64,000 nt of DNA from Micavibrio sp. (GTDB taxonomy: Bacteria > Pseudomonadota > Alphaproteobacteria > Micavibrionales > Micavibrionaceae): positions 1 through 64,000 of the forward strand of contig DUBU01000016.1 in the NCBI GenBank assembly GCA_012960155.1, given 5' to 3'. Numbering within the stretch: position 1 is the first letter of the stretch; every line of letters begins with the position of its first letter. The position numbers and the translations under genes were made by a program. Shown here piece by piece: positions 26,467 to 36,156 of this stretch. The notes under the pieces are model-generated. The model ran no database searches, was not told the origin of the DNA, and saw only the letters and a program-made list of their open reading frames with translations.

Positions 26467-27176
26467 TGAAGCGTTTTTATAAGCTCGTTAGTCATGCCCC
26501 CGCAGCAGGTGGTTACGAAGTTCATTTGGATGGTAAGCCTGTTAAGTCGCCGGCCAAGCGAGCGCTGGTCTGTGTGACAGAACCACTGGCATTATCGATC
26601 GTGCGCGAATGGGCGGATCAGGGCGAACATATTGATCCTGAAACTATGCCGCTGACACAAATCCTGACAACGCAGATTGATGTTGTATCAGAGCAGCGCG
26701 AAGATATGACGGCCGAGGTTCTGCGTTTTCTGGATACGGATTTGATCTGCTATCGAACCGATGAACCGCAAGCAATGGCAAAAGCGCAGGCGGCGGTCTG
26801 GGATAAATGGGTGGAATGGATGAACGCGCATACAGGCGCAACATTGCAAACCACAACAGGTCTGGCCGCGCTAAAGCAAGACCAGATAATCCATGAGAAG
26901 CTTGCCGCAGACGTAAAGGCGATGGATGAAGCCGATTTTACCATCTATCAAATGTTGGTGCCGTTAACAGGCTCGGCCATATTGCCGCTGGCCTTTGTCA
27001 AAGGGCAGGCTAGGCCTGAAGACCTATATGAAGCCGCCAATGTAGAAGAAAATTATCGCGCCGAAATCTACAACGAAGACTTCTATGGCACCGCGCCGCA
27101 TCAGGAGCAGAAGCAAAATGCCATGCGCCGTGATCTCAGGGCCGCACGTGAATTTCTCGACTTTCTGAAATCATAA
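26466..27176 (+). CDS. ATP12-family F1-ATPase assembly chaperone
   Basis: The 236-residue product matches the alphaproteobacterial ATP12 family, which in mitochondria chaperones the F1 α subunit. Signature parts are YEVHLDGKPVKSPAKRALVC near residue 18, EWADQGEHIDPETMPLTQI, and DTDLICYRTDEP. It starts inside the AsmA-like stop codon (TAATG), so the two are co-translated. Confidence 0.9.
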   Translation: MKRFYKLVSHAPAAGGYEVHLDGKPVKSPAKRALVCVTEPLALSIVREWADQGEHIDPETMPLTQILTTQIDVVSEQREDMTAEVLRFLDTDLICYRTDEPQAMAKAQAAVWDKWVEWMNAHTGATLQTTTGLAALKQDQIIHEKLAADVKAMDEADFTIYQMLVPLTGSAILPLAFVKGQARPEDLYEAANVEENYRAEIYNEDFYGTAPHQEQKQNAMRRDLRAAREFLDFLKS

Positions 27177-27281
27177 ACTTCGCATCGCACAAAAATTTTT
27201 CTTGATCTTGTCATGGGTTTCATGAGAGCTTGGAAAAGTGCCTGTGCGCACAAGTTTATAAAAACAACACGGAATAGACCC

Positions 27282-27356
27282 ATGAAGAACACATTTGCGA
27301 GATATCTTGTGCCTTCTTTCGGTATTTCCGGGTTCATGGCAAAACGTCACAACTGA
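27282..27356 (+). CDS. Candidate 24-residue leader peptide upstream of the ABC exporter
   Basis: A short ORF encodes MKNTFARYLVPSFGISGF-MAKRHN and has a GGAATAG ribosome binding site 8 bases before the ATG. It lies alone in the 353-base gap between ATP12 and the ABC transporter gene. Its stop codon is part of a 6-bp hairpin (ACGTCA-CAAC-TGACGT, 27344–27359), and further mutually exclusive hairpins follow before the transporter. That layout is typical of a regulatory leader peptide. I do not recognise the peptide from a known family. Confidence 0.6.
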   Translation: MKNTFARYLVPSFGISGFMAKRHN

Positions 27357-27480
27357 CGTCTTCCCCAAGGACCCGTTAAGCCGAAGAGCTGGGTCCTCTT
27401 ACGCGTTTTTAAAACTCTTCCGTATCACGACAGATTTTTACGCATTCGAAGACCCTCTGCTATTGGGGCATTTCGTGCTG
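27344..27480 (+). promoter_or_regulatory. Attenuator-like leader RNA before the ABC exporter
   Basis: After the leader ORF hairpin comes AGGACCC (27368–27374) with GGGTCCT (27391–27397), with an inner AGC/GCT pair, followed by CTTACGCG and five T at 27406–27410, which resembles an intrinsic terminator. Competing pairings exist: AAGAG (27384–27388) with CTCTT (27396–27400 or 27415–27419), GGGTC (27391–27395) with GACCC (27451–27455), and CCCCAA (27363–27368) with TTGGGG (27463–27468). Alternative folds sharing the same strand suggest that translation of the leader peptide or a ligand selects between termination and read-through. Confidence 0.55.
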
Positions 27481-27529
27481 TAATTTTATTACAAAGCAAT
27501 AAACCAACGATAAGAAAACGAGAAAAACC

Positions 27530-29338
27530 ATGTTGGAAAAAGTAAATTATAAAGATGTAATCCGATTTTCATTCGCCTATTGGGGGCGGCAGAAAAAGAT
27601 GTGGCCTGCGCTGCTTGGTCTGATGGGGCTGGCCGCGGTCTTGGATACGCTGTTCCCCGTGATGACGGGCGTACTGGTCAGCGCGATTGATAACAACGCG
27701 AGTGCCGATGTGCTGCTATGGACTTTTGCGGGCTTTTTGGCGCTGGAGTTCTTCTATCACACGACACGTAACGGCTCTATCTGGGTATGGAACCGTTTTG
27801 CGCTGAAAAACCTGCGCGGTATCGTGACCGAAGCATTTGGCAAGGTGCAGCGTTTTTCAACTGACTGGCACGCCAACAGCTTCGCGGGCGGTACGGTACG
27901 CAAGATTACACGTGGTATGTGGTCATTCGATACCTATGAAGACATTATCTTCATGTATCTGTACCCGACCGCTGTTGTGATGTTATCGACCATTATCATC
28001 ATGGCCATTAAATGGCCGATTATGGGTCTGGTCACCGCAGGCGTTGTTGTGGTCTATGTGGCAAGTTCGATCTTCACTGTTGTGAAAATCAACGCCCCGC
28101 GCTTCCGCCGCTCTGCTGCTGAAGACACCAAAGTCGGTGCGGCATTGGCAGACGCGATCACGGGCTGCCCGACGGTCAAAAGCTTTGGTCGCGAAAAGTC
28201 CGAGGAGCTGCGCTTTGGCGGTGTCGTCAATAACTGGAGCGGGGCTGCCGTCAATGCATGGCAGGTGGCCAACGGTACGGATTTGATCCGCCGTTACATC
28301 TCCATCCTGATGATGGGGGTCATGGTCGGTAGTGCCATCTTGCTGTGGAAACAAGGCCGTGCCGATACGGGCGACGTGGTGTTCGTGTTCACAAGCTTCA
28401 TTGTATTGTCTGCATATTTGCGACATATCGGGGAGCAAGTTGCTAACCTGCAACGCGCCATTACTGAGATGGAAGATGTCATCTGGTACTGGAAGACAGA
28501 CATTGCCGTAAAGGATGCCAAAGACGCAAAAGACTTCGTGCCTGGTGAAGGCGAGATTGTCTTTGATAAGGTAACCTTTGCGTATAAAGGCCAAGAAGAG
28601 CCGATCTACAAAGACTTTGATATCCGCATTGCGCCGGGTGAAAAAGTCGCGCTGGTCGGTCACTCTGGTTCCGGTAAGTCTACCTTCGTCAAAGTCCTGC
28701 AACGTCTATACGACATTCAGGACGGACAGATCAGGGTTGATGGTCAATGTGTCGCCGCCGTCACGCAGTCATCGCTGCGTAAAGGCATGGCACTGGTACC
28801 GCAAGAGCCGATCTTGTTCCATCGTTCTCTGGCTGAAAACATTGCTTATGGCAAGCCGGAGGCATCCATGGACGAGATCATCGCCGCCGCCAAACAGGCA
28901 TACGCCCACGAATTTATCGAGGCATTGTCTGAAGGTTACAAAACCTTGGTGGGCGAGCGTGGTATCAAGCTCTCCGGTGGTGAACGGCAACGTGTGGCAA
29001 TCGCCCGCGCCATTCTGGCCGATGCGCCTGTCCTGATTCTGGACGAAGCAACATCGGCGCTGGATTCAGTGTCCGAACACTACATCCAGAAGGCGCTGGA
29101 TACGTTGATGGAAGGGCGCACGACCATCACCATCGCCCACCGTCTGGCGACGATTAAATCGGTCGATCGTATTCTGGTCTTTGATCAGGGTCGGATTGTC
29201 GAACAAGGTCGTCACGATGAATTGGTGACACGCGAAGGCTCTGTCTACCGTCGTCTGTTTGAAATGCAGGCACTGGACTTGGTGGGCGAAGACTACGCCG
29301 AAGCCGATAAAGAACTATCAGGGGAGGCCGCTGCGTAA
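27530..29338 (+). CDS. ABC exporter, fused permease–ATPase half-transporter
   Basis: This 602-residue protein has an N-terminal membrane domain with about six helices (residues 20–310) and a C-terminal ATPase: Walker A GHSGSGKSTF near residue 380, Q-loop VPQEPILFHRSL, signature LSGGERQRVAIARAIL, and Walker B VLILDEATSALD. It would work as a homodimer moving substrate out of the cytoplasm. It belongs to the MsbA/MDR-like type, but the substrate cannot be told. It is preceded by a candidate leader-peptide attenuator and followed by a terminator that overlaps its stop codon, so it is a single-gene unit. Confidence 0.93.
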   Translation: MLEKVNYKDVIRFSFAYWGRQKKMWPALLGLMGLAAVLDTLFPVMTGVLVSAIDNNASADVLLWTFAGFLALEFFYHTTRNGSIWVWNRFALKNLRGIVTEAFGKVQRFSTDWHANSFAGGTVRKITRGMWSFDTYEDIIFMYLYPTAVVMLSTIIIMAIKWPIMGLVTAGVVVVYVASSIFTVVKINAPRFRRSAAEDTKVGAALADAITGCPTVKSFGREKSEELRFGGVVNNWSGAAVNAWQVANGTDLIRRYISILMMGVMVGSAILLWKQGRADTGDVVFVFTSFIVLSAYLRHIGEQVANLQRAITEMEDVIWYWKTDIAVKDAKDAKDFVPGEGEIVFDKVTFAYKGQEEPIYKDFDIRIAPGEKVALVGHSGSGKSTFVKVLQRLYDIQDGQIRVDGQCVAAVTQSSLRKGMALVPQEPILFHRSLAENIAYGKPEASMDEIIAAAKQAYAHEFIEALSEGYKTLVGERGIKLSGGERQRVAIARAILADAPVLILDEATSALDSVSEHYIQKALDTLMEGRTTITIAHRLATIKSVDRILVFDQGRIVEQGRHDELVTREGSVYRRLFEMQALDLVGEDYAEADKELSGEAAA

Positions 29339-29352
29339 GCGGCCTTTCTTTT
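29325..29352 (+). terminator. Terminator overlapping the ABC exporter stop codon
   Basis: AGGCCGC (29325–29331) pairs with GCGGCCT (29339–29345) around a 7-base loop that contains the TAA stop (29336–29338), and TTCTTTT follows. The gene ends convergently with the minus-strand gene at 29361. Confidence 0.85.
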
Positions 29353-29360
29353 ATAAAAGC

Positions 29361-29876
29361 TTAGAACCAGCTTTTGTTATCACCCATGCGGTGACCTTTG
29401 GCTGCGCGCAAAATACCCTTTGAAATACGATATAACATATAGGCAATCAGCGGCGCGCCGCCGATCACTGTGGCCGTAAGTAGGGGGCCTTTATTGGCAA
29501 GGATGTAGTCATCCATACAAAGCTGTGCAATGTTATTGAGCGTTTGCATATCTGTAGCGGTAAGGCCGCCATTTTCGTTGACGCAGTTATGAAAGACCGT
29601 CAGGTCTAAATTGCCGAAAAGATAAGACAAAGCCACTGTCATTGTGAGGATACCGAACAGACCTGCAATCCAGATCGTGCGGATGATGAATGTCATATGA
29701 TCATTCATCAATGTTTCTTCGCCTGATTTAGCGCGTAGGATATAGGCGGATATCATAACACCGAAGAATAAAACAAAGGCGATCACAGCTGCAGGAAGAT
29801 TGGGTAGAAACGTCATAAAGAGCGACACAACAAATGCCGCATATACATTCTTGATGATCTTTTCTTCGTTCTTCAT
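29361..29876 (-). CDS. Four-helix inner-membrane protein, unknown
   Basis: This 171-residue protein has about four membrane segments (near residues 12–30, 30–48, 65–88 and 133–150). Between the third and fourth is a loop with two cysteines (FHNCVNENGG and AQLCMDDY) that could form a disulfide on the periplasmic side. The C-terminus is basic. I recognise no family. It starts 24 bases after the mutL stop, so it is probably the last gene of the mutL transcription unit. Confidence 0.75.
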   Translation of the reverse strand: MKNEEKIIKNVYAAFVVSLFMTFLPNLPAAVIAFVLFFGVMISAYILRAKSGEETLMNDHMTFIIRTIWIAGLFGILTMTVALSYLFGNLDLTVFHNCVNENGGLTATDMQTLNNIAQLCMDDYILANKGPLLTATVIGGAPLIAYMLYRISKGILRAAKGHRMGDNKSWF

Positions 29877-29900
29877 AGCTTCAGATCTCCCATAAATGAT

Positions 29901-31706
29901 TTAGCGTCGCCCGAATAATTTTTCAATATCGGCAAGGCTCAGCGATACCCATGTCGGCCGCCCGTGATTACACTGCCCTGAATGCGGCGTGTCTTCCATC
30001 TGGCGTAGCAAGGCATTCATCTCGTCTGTGTTCAGGCGGCGACCCGACCGCACGGAACCATGACAGGCCATGGTCGATAAAATGTGGTTCAGCTTTTCTT
30101 CCAGCAATGTGGTCTCGCCGCTCTCGGTCAGCTCATCAGCGATATCCTTGATCAGTTTCTCGATATTCACGCGGCTGCCTAAAATCGCAGGCAGGCTGCG
30201 CACAGCTATCGCGCCTGCGCCGAAGGGCTCAACCTCAAGGCCAAGCTTGGATAAGACATCAGCCTGATCAATAAGACGCTGAGCTTCACTCTCCTCCAGA
30301 TCAACAATCTCCGGTGACAGCAAACCTTGCTTTTCAATACCGCGCTCGGCCATTTGGGCTTTGAAACGCTCATAGACAAGGCGTTCATGCGCGGCGTGCT
30401 GGTCAACGATGACCATGCCCTCACTTGTTTGCGCGATAATATAATTTTCATGCACCTGTGCGCGCGCAGCGCCAAGCGGATATGTTTCGGCTACGGACGG
30501 TGTCTGTTCTTCCTGTATCTCGGCGCGGGCATGAGGCTGCAAACCTTCAAAAGGCTGATAGTGCTGCTCGACTTTTTCCGCCATAGCCTGATTGGCAGAC
30601 GGGCTGTAGAAGCTGCCGCCACCAAATGATGATTGCGACGGACGGCCCATTGGCAGCGCGGGACTATGCATTTGCGGACGCAGCGCACCGAAGGCCTGAT
30701 GTGAGACTGTGGTGGATGTTTGCTGCCCGTGTTCATGCAGAGAGTGCTTCAGAGCACTAACAATCAACCCGCGCACTAATCCAGCATCTTTAAAACGTAC
30801 CTCGGCTTTAGCGGGGTGGACGTTCACATCAACATCGGATTGTGAGACTTCCAAGTAAAGCGCCAGCATCGGGTGACGATCACGCGCAAGCAAATCCATA
30901 TAGGCGCCGCGCACAGCGCCTGTCATCAGCTTATCGCGAACAGGGCGTCCGTTCACAAACAGATACTGGTATTGCATGGTGCCACGGTTCAATGTTGGCA
31001 AGCCCGCAAAACCATGCAGGCGGATGCCTTCACGCTCGGCATCGATCTTGATTGCGTTCTCTGCAAAATCCTTGCCCAGAATGGCCGATAGACGATCCAG
31101 CGGCTCACTGGCAGCAAGCTTAAGGGCCGTCTTGCCATCATGGGTCAGGGTAAACGCAACTTGGGGGAAGGCCATTGCAAGACGCGTAATGGTATCTTTC
31201 ACAGCCATGAACTCGGCACGTTCGGTTTTCAAAAACTTCAAACGGGCGGGGGTGGCGTAAAATAGGTCACGGACTTCCAGCGTTGTGCCTTTTGGATGGG
31301 CGCTGGGCTTGACGGCAGATTTTTTGCCGCCTTCAACTGTAATCTCCCATGCATCACCACTTTCGGCATCACAGGTCTTAATGTTGACGCGGGCAACAGA
31401 AGCAATGGACGGCAAAGCCTCGCCGCGGAAGCCCAGATGGTCAATATGCAGCAGATCATCATCAGGCAGTTTAGAGGTTGCGTGACGATCAAGCGCGGCT
31501 TTCAGTTCTTGTGTACTCATACCAAACCCGTTATCAGCCACACGGATCAGGCTTTTACCGCCTGCCTGAAGGTCGATATCAACGCGCGTGGAGCCCGCAT
31601 CAATAGCGTTCTCCACCAGCTCTTTAACGGCGGCGGCAGGTCTTTCAATCACTTCACCGGCGGCGATCTGATTGACCAAGGTGTCTGGCAAATGTCTTAT
31701 ACGCAT
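29901..31706 (-). CDS. mutL: DNA mismatch repair protein MutL (endonuclease type)
   Basis: The protein has 601 residues. The GHKL ATPase domain shows ELVENAIDAGSTRVDID, VADNGFGM, DRHATSKL and HLGFRGEALPSIASVA. The C-terminal domain has DQHAAHERLVYE, which is the DQHA(x)2E(x)4E metal-binding endonuclease motif, plus ACHGSVRSGRRLN and CNHGRPTW. So this MutL should nick DNA itself, as expected for bacteria without MutH. The middle (residues about 330–420) is a variable Pro/Gln/Ser-rich linker. Confidence 0.96.
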   Translation of the reverse strand: MRIRHLPDTLVNQIAAGEVIERPAAAVKELVENAIDAGSTRVDIDLQAGGKSLIRVADNGFGMSTQELKAALDRHATSKLPDDDLLHIDHLGFRGEALPSIASVARVNIKTCDAESGDAWEITVEGGKKSAVKPSAHPKGTTLEVRDLFYATPARLKFLKTERAEFMAVKDTITRLAMAFPQVAFTLTHDGKTALKLAASEPLDRLSAILGKDFAENAIKIDAEREGIRLHGFAGLPTLNRGTMQYQYLFVNGRPVRDKLMTGAVRGAYMDLLARDRHPMLALYLEVSQSDVDVNVHPAKAEVRFKDAGLVRGLIVSALKHSLHEHGQQTSTTVSHQAFGALRPQMHSPALPMGRPSQSSFGGGSFYSPSANQAMAEKVEQHYQPFEGLQPHARAEIQEEQTPSVAETYPLGAARAQVHENYIIAQTSEGMVIVDQHAAHERLVYERFKAQMAERGIEKQGLLSPEIVDLEESEAQRLIDQADVLSKLGLEVEPFGAGAIAVRSLPAILGSRVNIEKLIKDIADELTESGETTLLEEKLNHILSTMACHGSVRSGRRLNTDEMNALLRQMEDTPHSGQCNHGRPTWVSLSLADIEKLFGRR

Positions 31707-31796
31707 AGGCTGATACTAGCGGAGAACAAGGATAAAAGGGAAGGTGCGATCTATGGTATTCCCCAGCCTAATACTATGAAAAGGCGAAGGGTTTGC

Positions 31797-33122
31797 TTAG
31801 TCATCTTTGCGGTAGCGCTCATCAATATCGGCGTCTGCTGTGTTAGAACCGCTCATATCTGCGCCATCCAGAAGGGCCCCGGATAAATCAGCGCGTCGTA
31901 AGTCACAATCAATCATGATCGCATAGGATAAATCAGCACCATTCAGGATCGCATCATTCAGCTGCGCGCCATTTAATACCGCATACCGCAGATTGGCCCC
32001 AGATAGATTAACGCGCTGCAACCATTCGCTACCGTCAGGATTTTTAAAATGCAAAGGCGTTAAATTGGCACCTGACAAATCGGCACGGGATAGCATAGCG
32101 TTCTTTAATGATGTGCCGCGTAGATCAATATCTTTCATATTGGCATCACGAAAATCGGAACGATCGAGCAGGGCACTCTGTATTTGTGCGCCTTCCAGAT
32201 CCTGACGCAGGAAGTTGGCACCGACAGCCTTGAGGGCTGTCAAAGGGCGTGCGGACAAATTCTCGATTTTACGAAGGTCATAACCGCTCAAGTCCAGGCG
32301 TTCGCCTTGTCCGCCAGCAGATTTAACCCATGTGGCGTGTTTATCCAGCATCTCCGGCAGCGTGGCGGCAATATCTTCAACCTTTTCTCCCATCGCTTCA
32401 TCGGTCAAGGCTTCCTTGATGTTAGAGCCGCCTGTTTCCGCCGCCTCAAGTATGGTGCCGGTCATAATGGATGAAGCGAGGTTAGCTTTAGACAAATTCG
32501 AGCCTGTAAAATCGGCATCCGATAGATTGGCACCTTCCATATTGGCGCCACGAAAATCAGCATCTTTCACCACCACGCCTGATAAGTCAGCATCCGAAAA
32601 ATCAGCGGCAGAGGCGCGAGAGCCTGAGAGGTTTGTTTCACGTAGCTTGGCACCTGAGAAGATCGTGCGCTGGGCGGCGCTGCCGACGCGGTCATCGGAC
32701 ATTTTTTTATCTTCCAGAATGCCGCGGTGACCTTTTTCCATCACCTTGCCTTCGCGCAAATCGGCAGATGCCATATCCGCACCTTTAAGGTTGGCGCCTG
32801 CAACATAGGCGCCACGGAAATCAGCGCGCGTAAAATCAGCATCTTCCAGATTGGCATTGCGCAGATCACACGCAAAGAATGATACGCCCTTGAAGGTTCC
32901 TTTTCTCAAAATAGCGTTCTGTAAGACAGAGCCTGTAAAGTCGGCCTGCGATAAATCACTACCTTTAAAATCAAGGTTACTAAGGTCTTTGAATTTTAAA
33001 ACCGCACGCGCACCGCCTCGTATACCTTTCAAAAAGGTAACGTGCTTCTTCATGACTTCGTCCAGCGCTTGCTGCGAGAGTCTTTCTAAACCAGAATTTG
33101 AATCTTTAGGGGGCACGGTCAT
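31797..33122 (-). CDS. Large pentapeptide-repeat protein with duplicated architecture
   Basis: This is a 441-residue soluble protein made mostly of A(D/N)Lxx pentapeptides, which fold as a right-handed quadrilateral β-helix. Two related blocks can be seen. Each begins with a short helical cap of the form H-x2-(W/F)-x-K (KKHVTFLKGIRGGARAVL near residue 25, and DKHATWVKSAGGQGERLD near residue 262) followed by repeats. No signal peptide is present. Some proteins of this type mimic DNA and bind gyrase, but nothing here shows that function. It lies between pgi and mutL on the same strand, 54 bases after pgi. Confidence 0.85.
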   Translation of the reverse strand: MTVPPKDSNSGLERLSQQALDEVMKKHVTFLKGIRGGARAVLKFKDLSNLDFKGSDLSQADFTGSVLQNAILRKGTFKGVSFFACDLRNANLEDADFTRADFRGAYVAGANLKGADMASADLREGKVMEKGHRGILEDKKMSDDRVGSAAQRTIFSGAKLRETNLSGSRASAADFSDADLSGVVVKDADFRGANMEGANLSDADFTGSNLSKANLASSIMTGTILEAAETGGSNIKEALTDEAMGEKVEDIAATLPEMLDKHATWVKSAGGQGERLDLSGYDLRKIENLSARPLTALKAVGANFLRQDLEGAQIQSALLDRSDFRDANMKDIDLRGTSLKNAMLSRADLSGANLTPLHFKNPDGSEWLQRVNLSGANLRYAVLNGAQLNDAILNGADLSYAIMIDCDLRRADLSGALLDGADMSGSNTADADIDERYRKDD

Positions 33123-33176
33123 GCCTTGGCGGTTAGAGTAAAATTACAGCCGACAGTATAGCACAGCAATTTAGCT

Positions 33177-34766
33177 CTAGAGAATCCCTATCTTTTTCTG
33201 CAATGCGTCAGTTGACGGATCGCGCATGGCATTCGGGTTGTCCAGCAAGTCATTCGCTAGCTCTTTCCCAAGCTCAACGCCCCATTGATCAAAGCTATTG
33301 ATGCCCCAAAGAATGCCCTGAACGAATACTTTGTGTTCATACAGCGCCAGTAACATACCAAGGTAGTATGGATCAAGCTGCGGCATCAGGAGTGTCGTGC
33401 TGGGGCGATTACCGCTAAAGACGCGATGCGTGTTGCCGCCCGCTTCATCAACGGTACGGCCTGTCATCAACGCACGTGATTGCGCCAGCATATTGGCCAT
33501 CAGCATTTTATGATGCGGGTCTGTGTTGTAATCACTTTTGATTGCGCCGATAAAATCACAAGGGATAAGCGCTGTGCCTTGGTGGATCAGCTGGTAAAAC
33601 GCGTGCTGCCCGTTTGTGCCTGGCTGACCGAAGACCACGGGGCCTGTCACTACATCCATCGGGTTGCCGTGACGATCAACACCCTTGCCGTTGGATTCCA
33701 TATCCAGCTGCTGTAGCCAGTCGGCGAAGTGCTTCAGATTTTGCAAGTAAGGCAGAACGGCGTAGCTCTCCGCATCACAGAAATTGCGATACCAAAGACC
33801 AATCAGACCCAATAGGATCGGCATATTCTCTTCGGCGGGCGCATCACAGAAATGTTTATCCATGGCATGCGCGCCGTTTAAGAGCTTATCAAAATTATCG
33901 TAACCAACAGCCAGCGCGATCGATAAACCAATGGCTGACCATAGGGAATAACGTCCGCCAACCCAGTCTTTGAACGGGAACATATTCGCCGCATCAATAC
34001 CGAAGCCTGTAACGGCCTCTTCATTGGTCGACAGCGCCACAAAATGTTTTGCAACAGCAGCTTCATCACCTAAAGCATCCAGTAGCCATGTTTTGGCCGT
34101 GCGCGCATTGGTCATTGTTTCCTGCGTCGTGAATGTTTTGGACGCAATCAAGAACAGCGTCGTTTCAGGATCGCAGTCTTTTAAAACTTCTTCGATATCG
34201 GCCGCATCAATATTAGAAACAAATCGTACCGTAATATTTTCTTTTTGGTATGGTTTTAAGGCTTCAACAACCATACGGGGGCCAAGATCGGAGCCGCCGA
34301 TGCCGATATTAACAACGGTTTCTACGGCCTTGCCAGTGTGGCCTGTCCAGCTACCGCTGTGAACCTGATCGCAAAAATCTTTCATCTTGGCGCGGACGGA
34401 TTGAATAAACGGCATGACGTTCTCGCCATCAACTTCGACCACATCCTCTGCAGGGCGGCGCAATGCGGTATGCAGCACCGCACGGTTTTCAGTGTTATTG
34501 ATCTTTGCGCCGCTGAACATTTGATCGCGCCAGCCTTCAACATCGCGTGCCTTGGCAAGGGCGAGCAGGGCGTTCATGATATCGCCTGTCACAAGGTTCT
34601 TGGAAAAATCCATCACCATGCCGTCCAGTTCAACGCTGTAGCTTTCCGCGCGCTTAGGGTCTGCGGCGAAAACATCGCGCATATTCATATCTTTGATCGT
34701 GCTATGCAGATCAGAAAGATTTTGCCATGCGGAGAGTGATTTTAGTGATGGTACGTTATTCGACAT
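33177..34766 (-). CDS. pgi: Glucose-6-phosphate isomerase
   Basis: Pgi interconverts glucose-6-phosphate and fructose-6-phosphate. It has 529 residues. Sites: [20 protein letters not shown] near residue 152, [20 protein letters not shown] near 268, a [17 protein letters not shown] region, and [14 protein letters not shown] near the C-terminus. Its first codons overlap the end of the M16 gene before it by 11 bases. Confidence 0.96.
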   Translation of the reverse strand: MSNNVPSLKSLSAWQNLSDLHSTIKDMNMRDVFAADPKRAESYSVELDGMVMDFSKNLVTGDIMNALLALAKARDVEGWRDQMFSGAKINNTENRAVLHTALRRPAEDVVEVDGENVMPFIQSVRAKMKDFCDQVHSGSWTGHTGKAVETVVNIGIGGSDLGPRMVVEALKPYQKENITVRFVSNIDAADIEEVLKDCDPETTLFLIASKTFTTQETMTNARTAKTWLLDALGDEAAVAKHFVALSTNEEAVTGFGIDAANMFPFKDWVGGRYSLWSAIGLSIALAVGYDNFDKLLNGAHAMDKHFCDAPAEENMPILLGLIGLWYRNFCDAESYAVLPYLQNLKHFADWLQQLDMESNGKGVDRHGNPMDVVTGPVVFGQPGTNGQHAFYQLIHQGTALIPCDFIGAIKSDYNTDPHHKMLMANMLAQSRALMTGRTVDEAGGNTHRVFSGNRPSTTLLMPQLDPYYLGMLLALYEHKVFVQGILWGINSFDQWGVELGKELANDLLDNPNAMRDPSTDALQKKIGIL

Positions 34767-36156
34767 TCGGTAATTCCGTTACTGTTTTATCTGCGGTAAT
34801 TGATTCAGGTTTGCCAACCAGAATAATGGCTAGCGCATCTTCTTTAAGCAAATCTTTGGCAACCGACAAGATATCTTCGGCAGTAACGGCATTTATTTTT
34901 TCATCATAGCTATCCAGATAGTTCGCAGGCAGGTCTTCCAGCTGCAGTGACAGCATCAAACCGGCAATACGATCAGTGGACGAAAGGCTCAGCGGCAGCG
35001 AGCCCGTTAGGTATGATTGCGCACGTGTTAGTTCGTCTTCGCTGACAGGTTCTGTGCGCATACGGGCAAATTCCTGCTCGGCTAGCGACAGTAACTCGGC
35101 AACACTTTCATTCTTTGTCGATGTTGAAAGTGTGAGCGATGCCAGGTGATCCATTTCGGACATCCCTGTATAAACGCCGTAAGTCAGGCCGCGCTGCTCT
35201 CGAATAACATCCATTAAGCGAGATCCGAAGCCGCCGCCGCCTAAAATGTAGTTCATGATTTTGGCAGGGTAGTAACGCGGATCATCACGGCCGATTGCAT
35301 CCTGTGTCGCGCGGATCACCGTCTGCGGAATGTCCTGCTCATAAACAGTGATTGTGCCGGCATTCTGGATTGTTAAATCAGCAACCTCTGTCAGCTGCGC
35401 TGTTTCCGGTAAACCTGCAAAAGCCTCGTCAATCTCTGCTTTTAATTCTTCGGCGGTAATATCCCCTGTAACAGCAATCATCAGATTGTCTTTAGCTAGG
35501 CGCGGCAATACTTTTGAACGCAGCTTCTCTGCCGTCACACCTGCCAAACCTGAAATTGTGCCACCGCTATTCTGCGCGTAAGGATGACCTTGAAAGGCAA
35601 CATCGTTGAGAATGCGCGCTGCTTTCCATTCAGGGTCGGACAGGGAAGAGCGAATGCGTGCCGTGTGCGATGCGCGCATACGGTCCAGTGCTTCTTCTTC
35701 AAAACGGGGCTCTGTTAAGGCAATGTGCAAAAGATCAAAGGCGAGATCTTTATGTTTTGTCAGCGTCTTTAAATAGCCTGTGAAATTATCGCGATCTGAC
35801 CTGAAAGAGACGCTGATATTATTGTCTGATAACGTTTTTTGGAATGACTGTGCGTCGTACTCACCCGCGCCTTCATCCATTGTAGAGGACGCCATAATCG
35901 TAAGCCCTTGATCTTCGGGGGCGTCCTGTGCAGATCCTGCGCCTTTAAAAGCGTAGCTCATGGCAATGATTGGTAGTGTGTGGTCTTCGACCAGCCATAC
36001 TGTAATACCACTATCCGTTTTCAGTTCCTGAATATCCAGAAATTTATCGGCGGTAGTTTCTTCTGCAGTGGCAGGCGAACTGTCTTGCGCTTCACCACAA
36101 GATGGTAGCGCGATAAGAATCATAAAACCGAGAAGAAGGGAGGCTATCTGTTTCAT
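34756..36156 (-). CDS. M16-family peptidase-like subunit without zinc site
   Basis: The 466-residue protein has the two-lobed M16 fold, but the HxxEH zinc motif is absent: the corresponding region reads [20 protein letters not shown]. It is therefore expected to be the non-catalytic partner. It keeps the glycine-rich loop [20 protein letters not shown], used for substrate handling. The N-terminus has a lipoprotein-like signal ([10 protein letters not shown]), with Cys near residue 20. It overlaps the catalytic M16 gene by 4 bases, so the two are made together as a likely heterodimer in the periplasm. Confidence 0.9.
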   Translation of the reverse strand: MKQIASLLLGFMILIALPSCGEAQDSSPATAEETTADKFLDIQELKTDSGITVWLVEDHTLPIIAMSYAFKGAGSAQDAPEDQGLTIMASSTMDEGAGEYDAQSFQKTLSDNNISVSFRSDRDNFTGYLKTLTKHKDLAFDLLHIALTEPRFEEEALDRMRASHTARIRSSLSDPEWKAARILNDVAFQGHPYAQNSGGTISGLAGVTAEKLRSKVLPRLAKDNLMIAVTGDITAEELKAEIDEAFAGLPETAQLTEVADLTIQNAGTITVYEQDIPQTVIRATQDAIGRDDPRYYPAKIMNYILGGGGFGSRLMDVIREQRGLTYGVYTGMSEMDHLASLTLSTSTKNESVAELLSLAEQEFARMRTEPVSEDELTRAQSYLTGSLPLSLSSTDRIAGLMLSLQLEDLPANYLDSYDEKINAVTAEDILSVAKDLLKEDALAIILVGKPESITADKTVTELPNVE

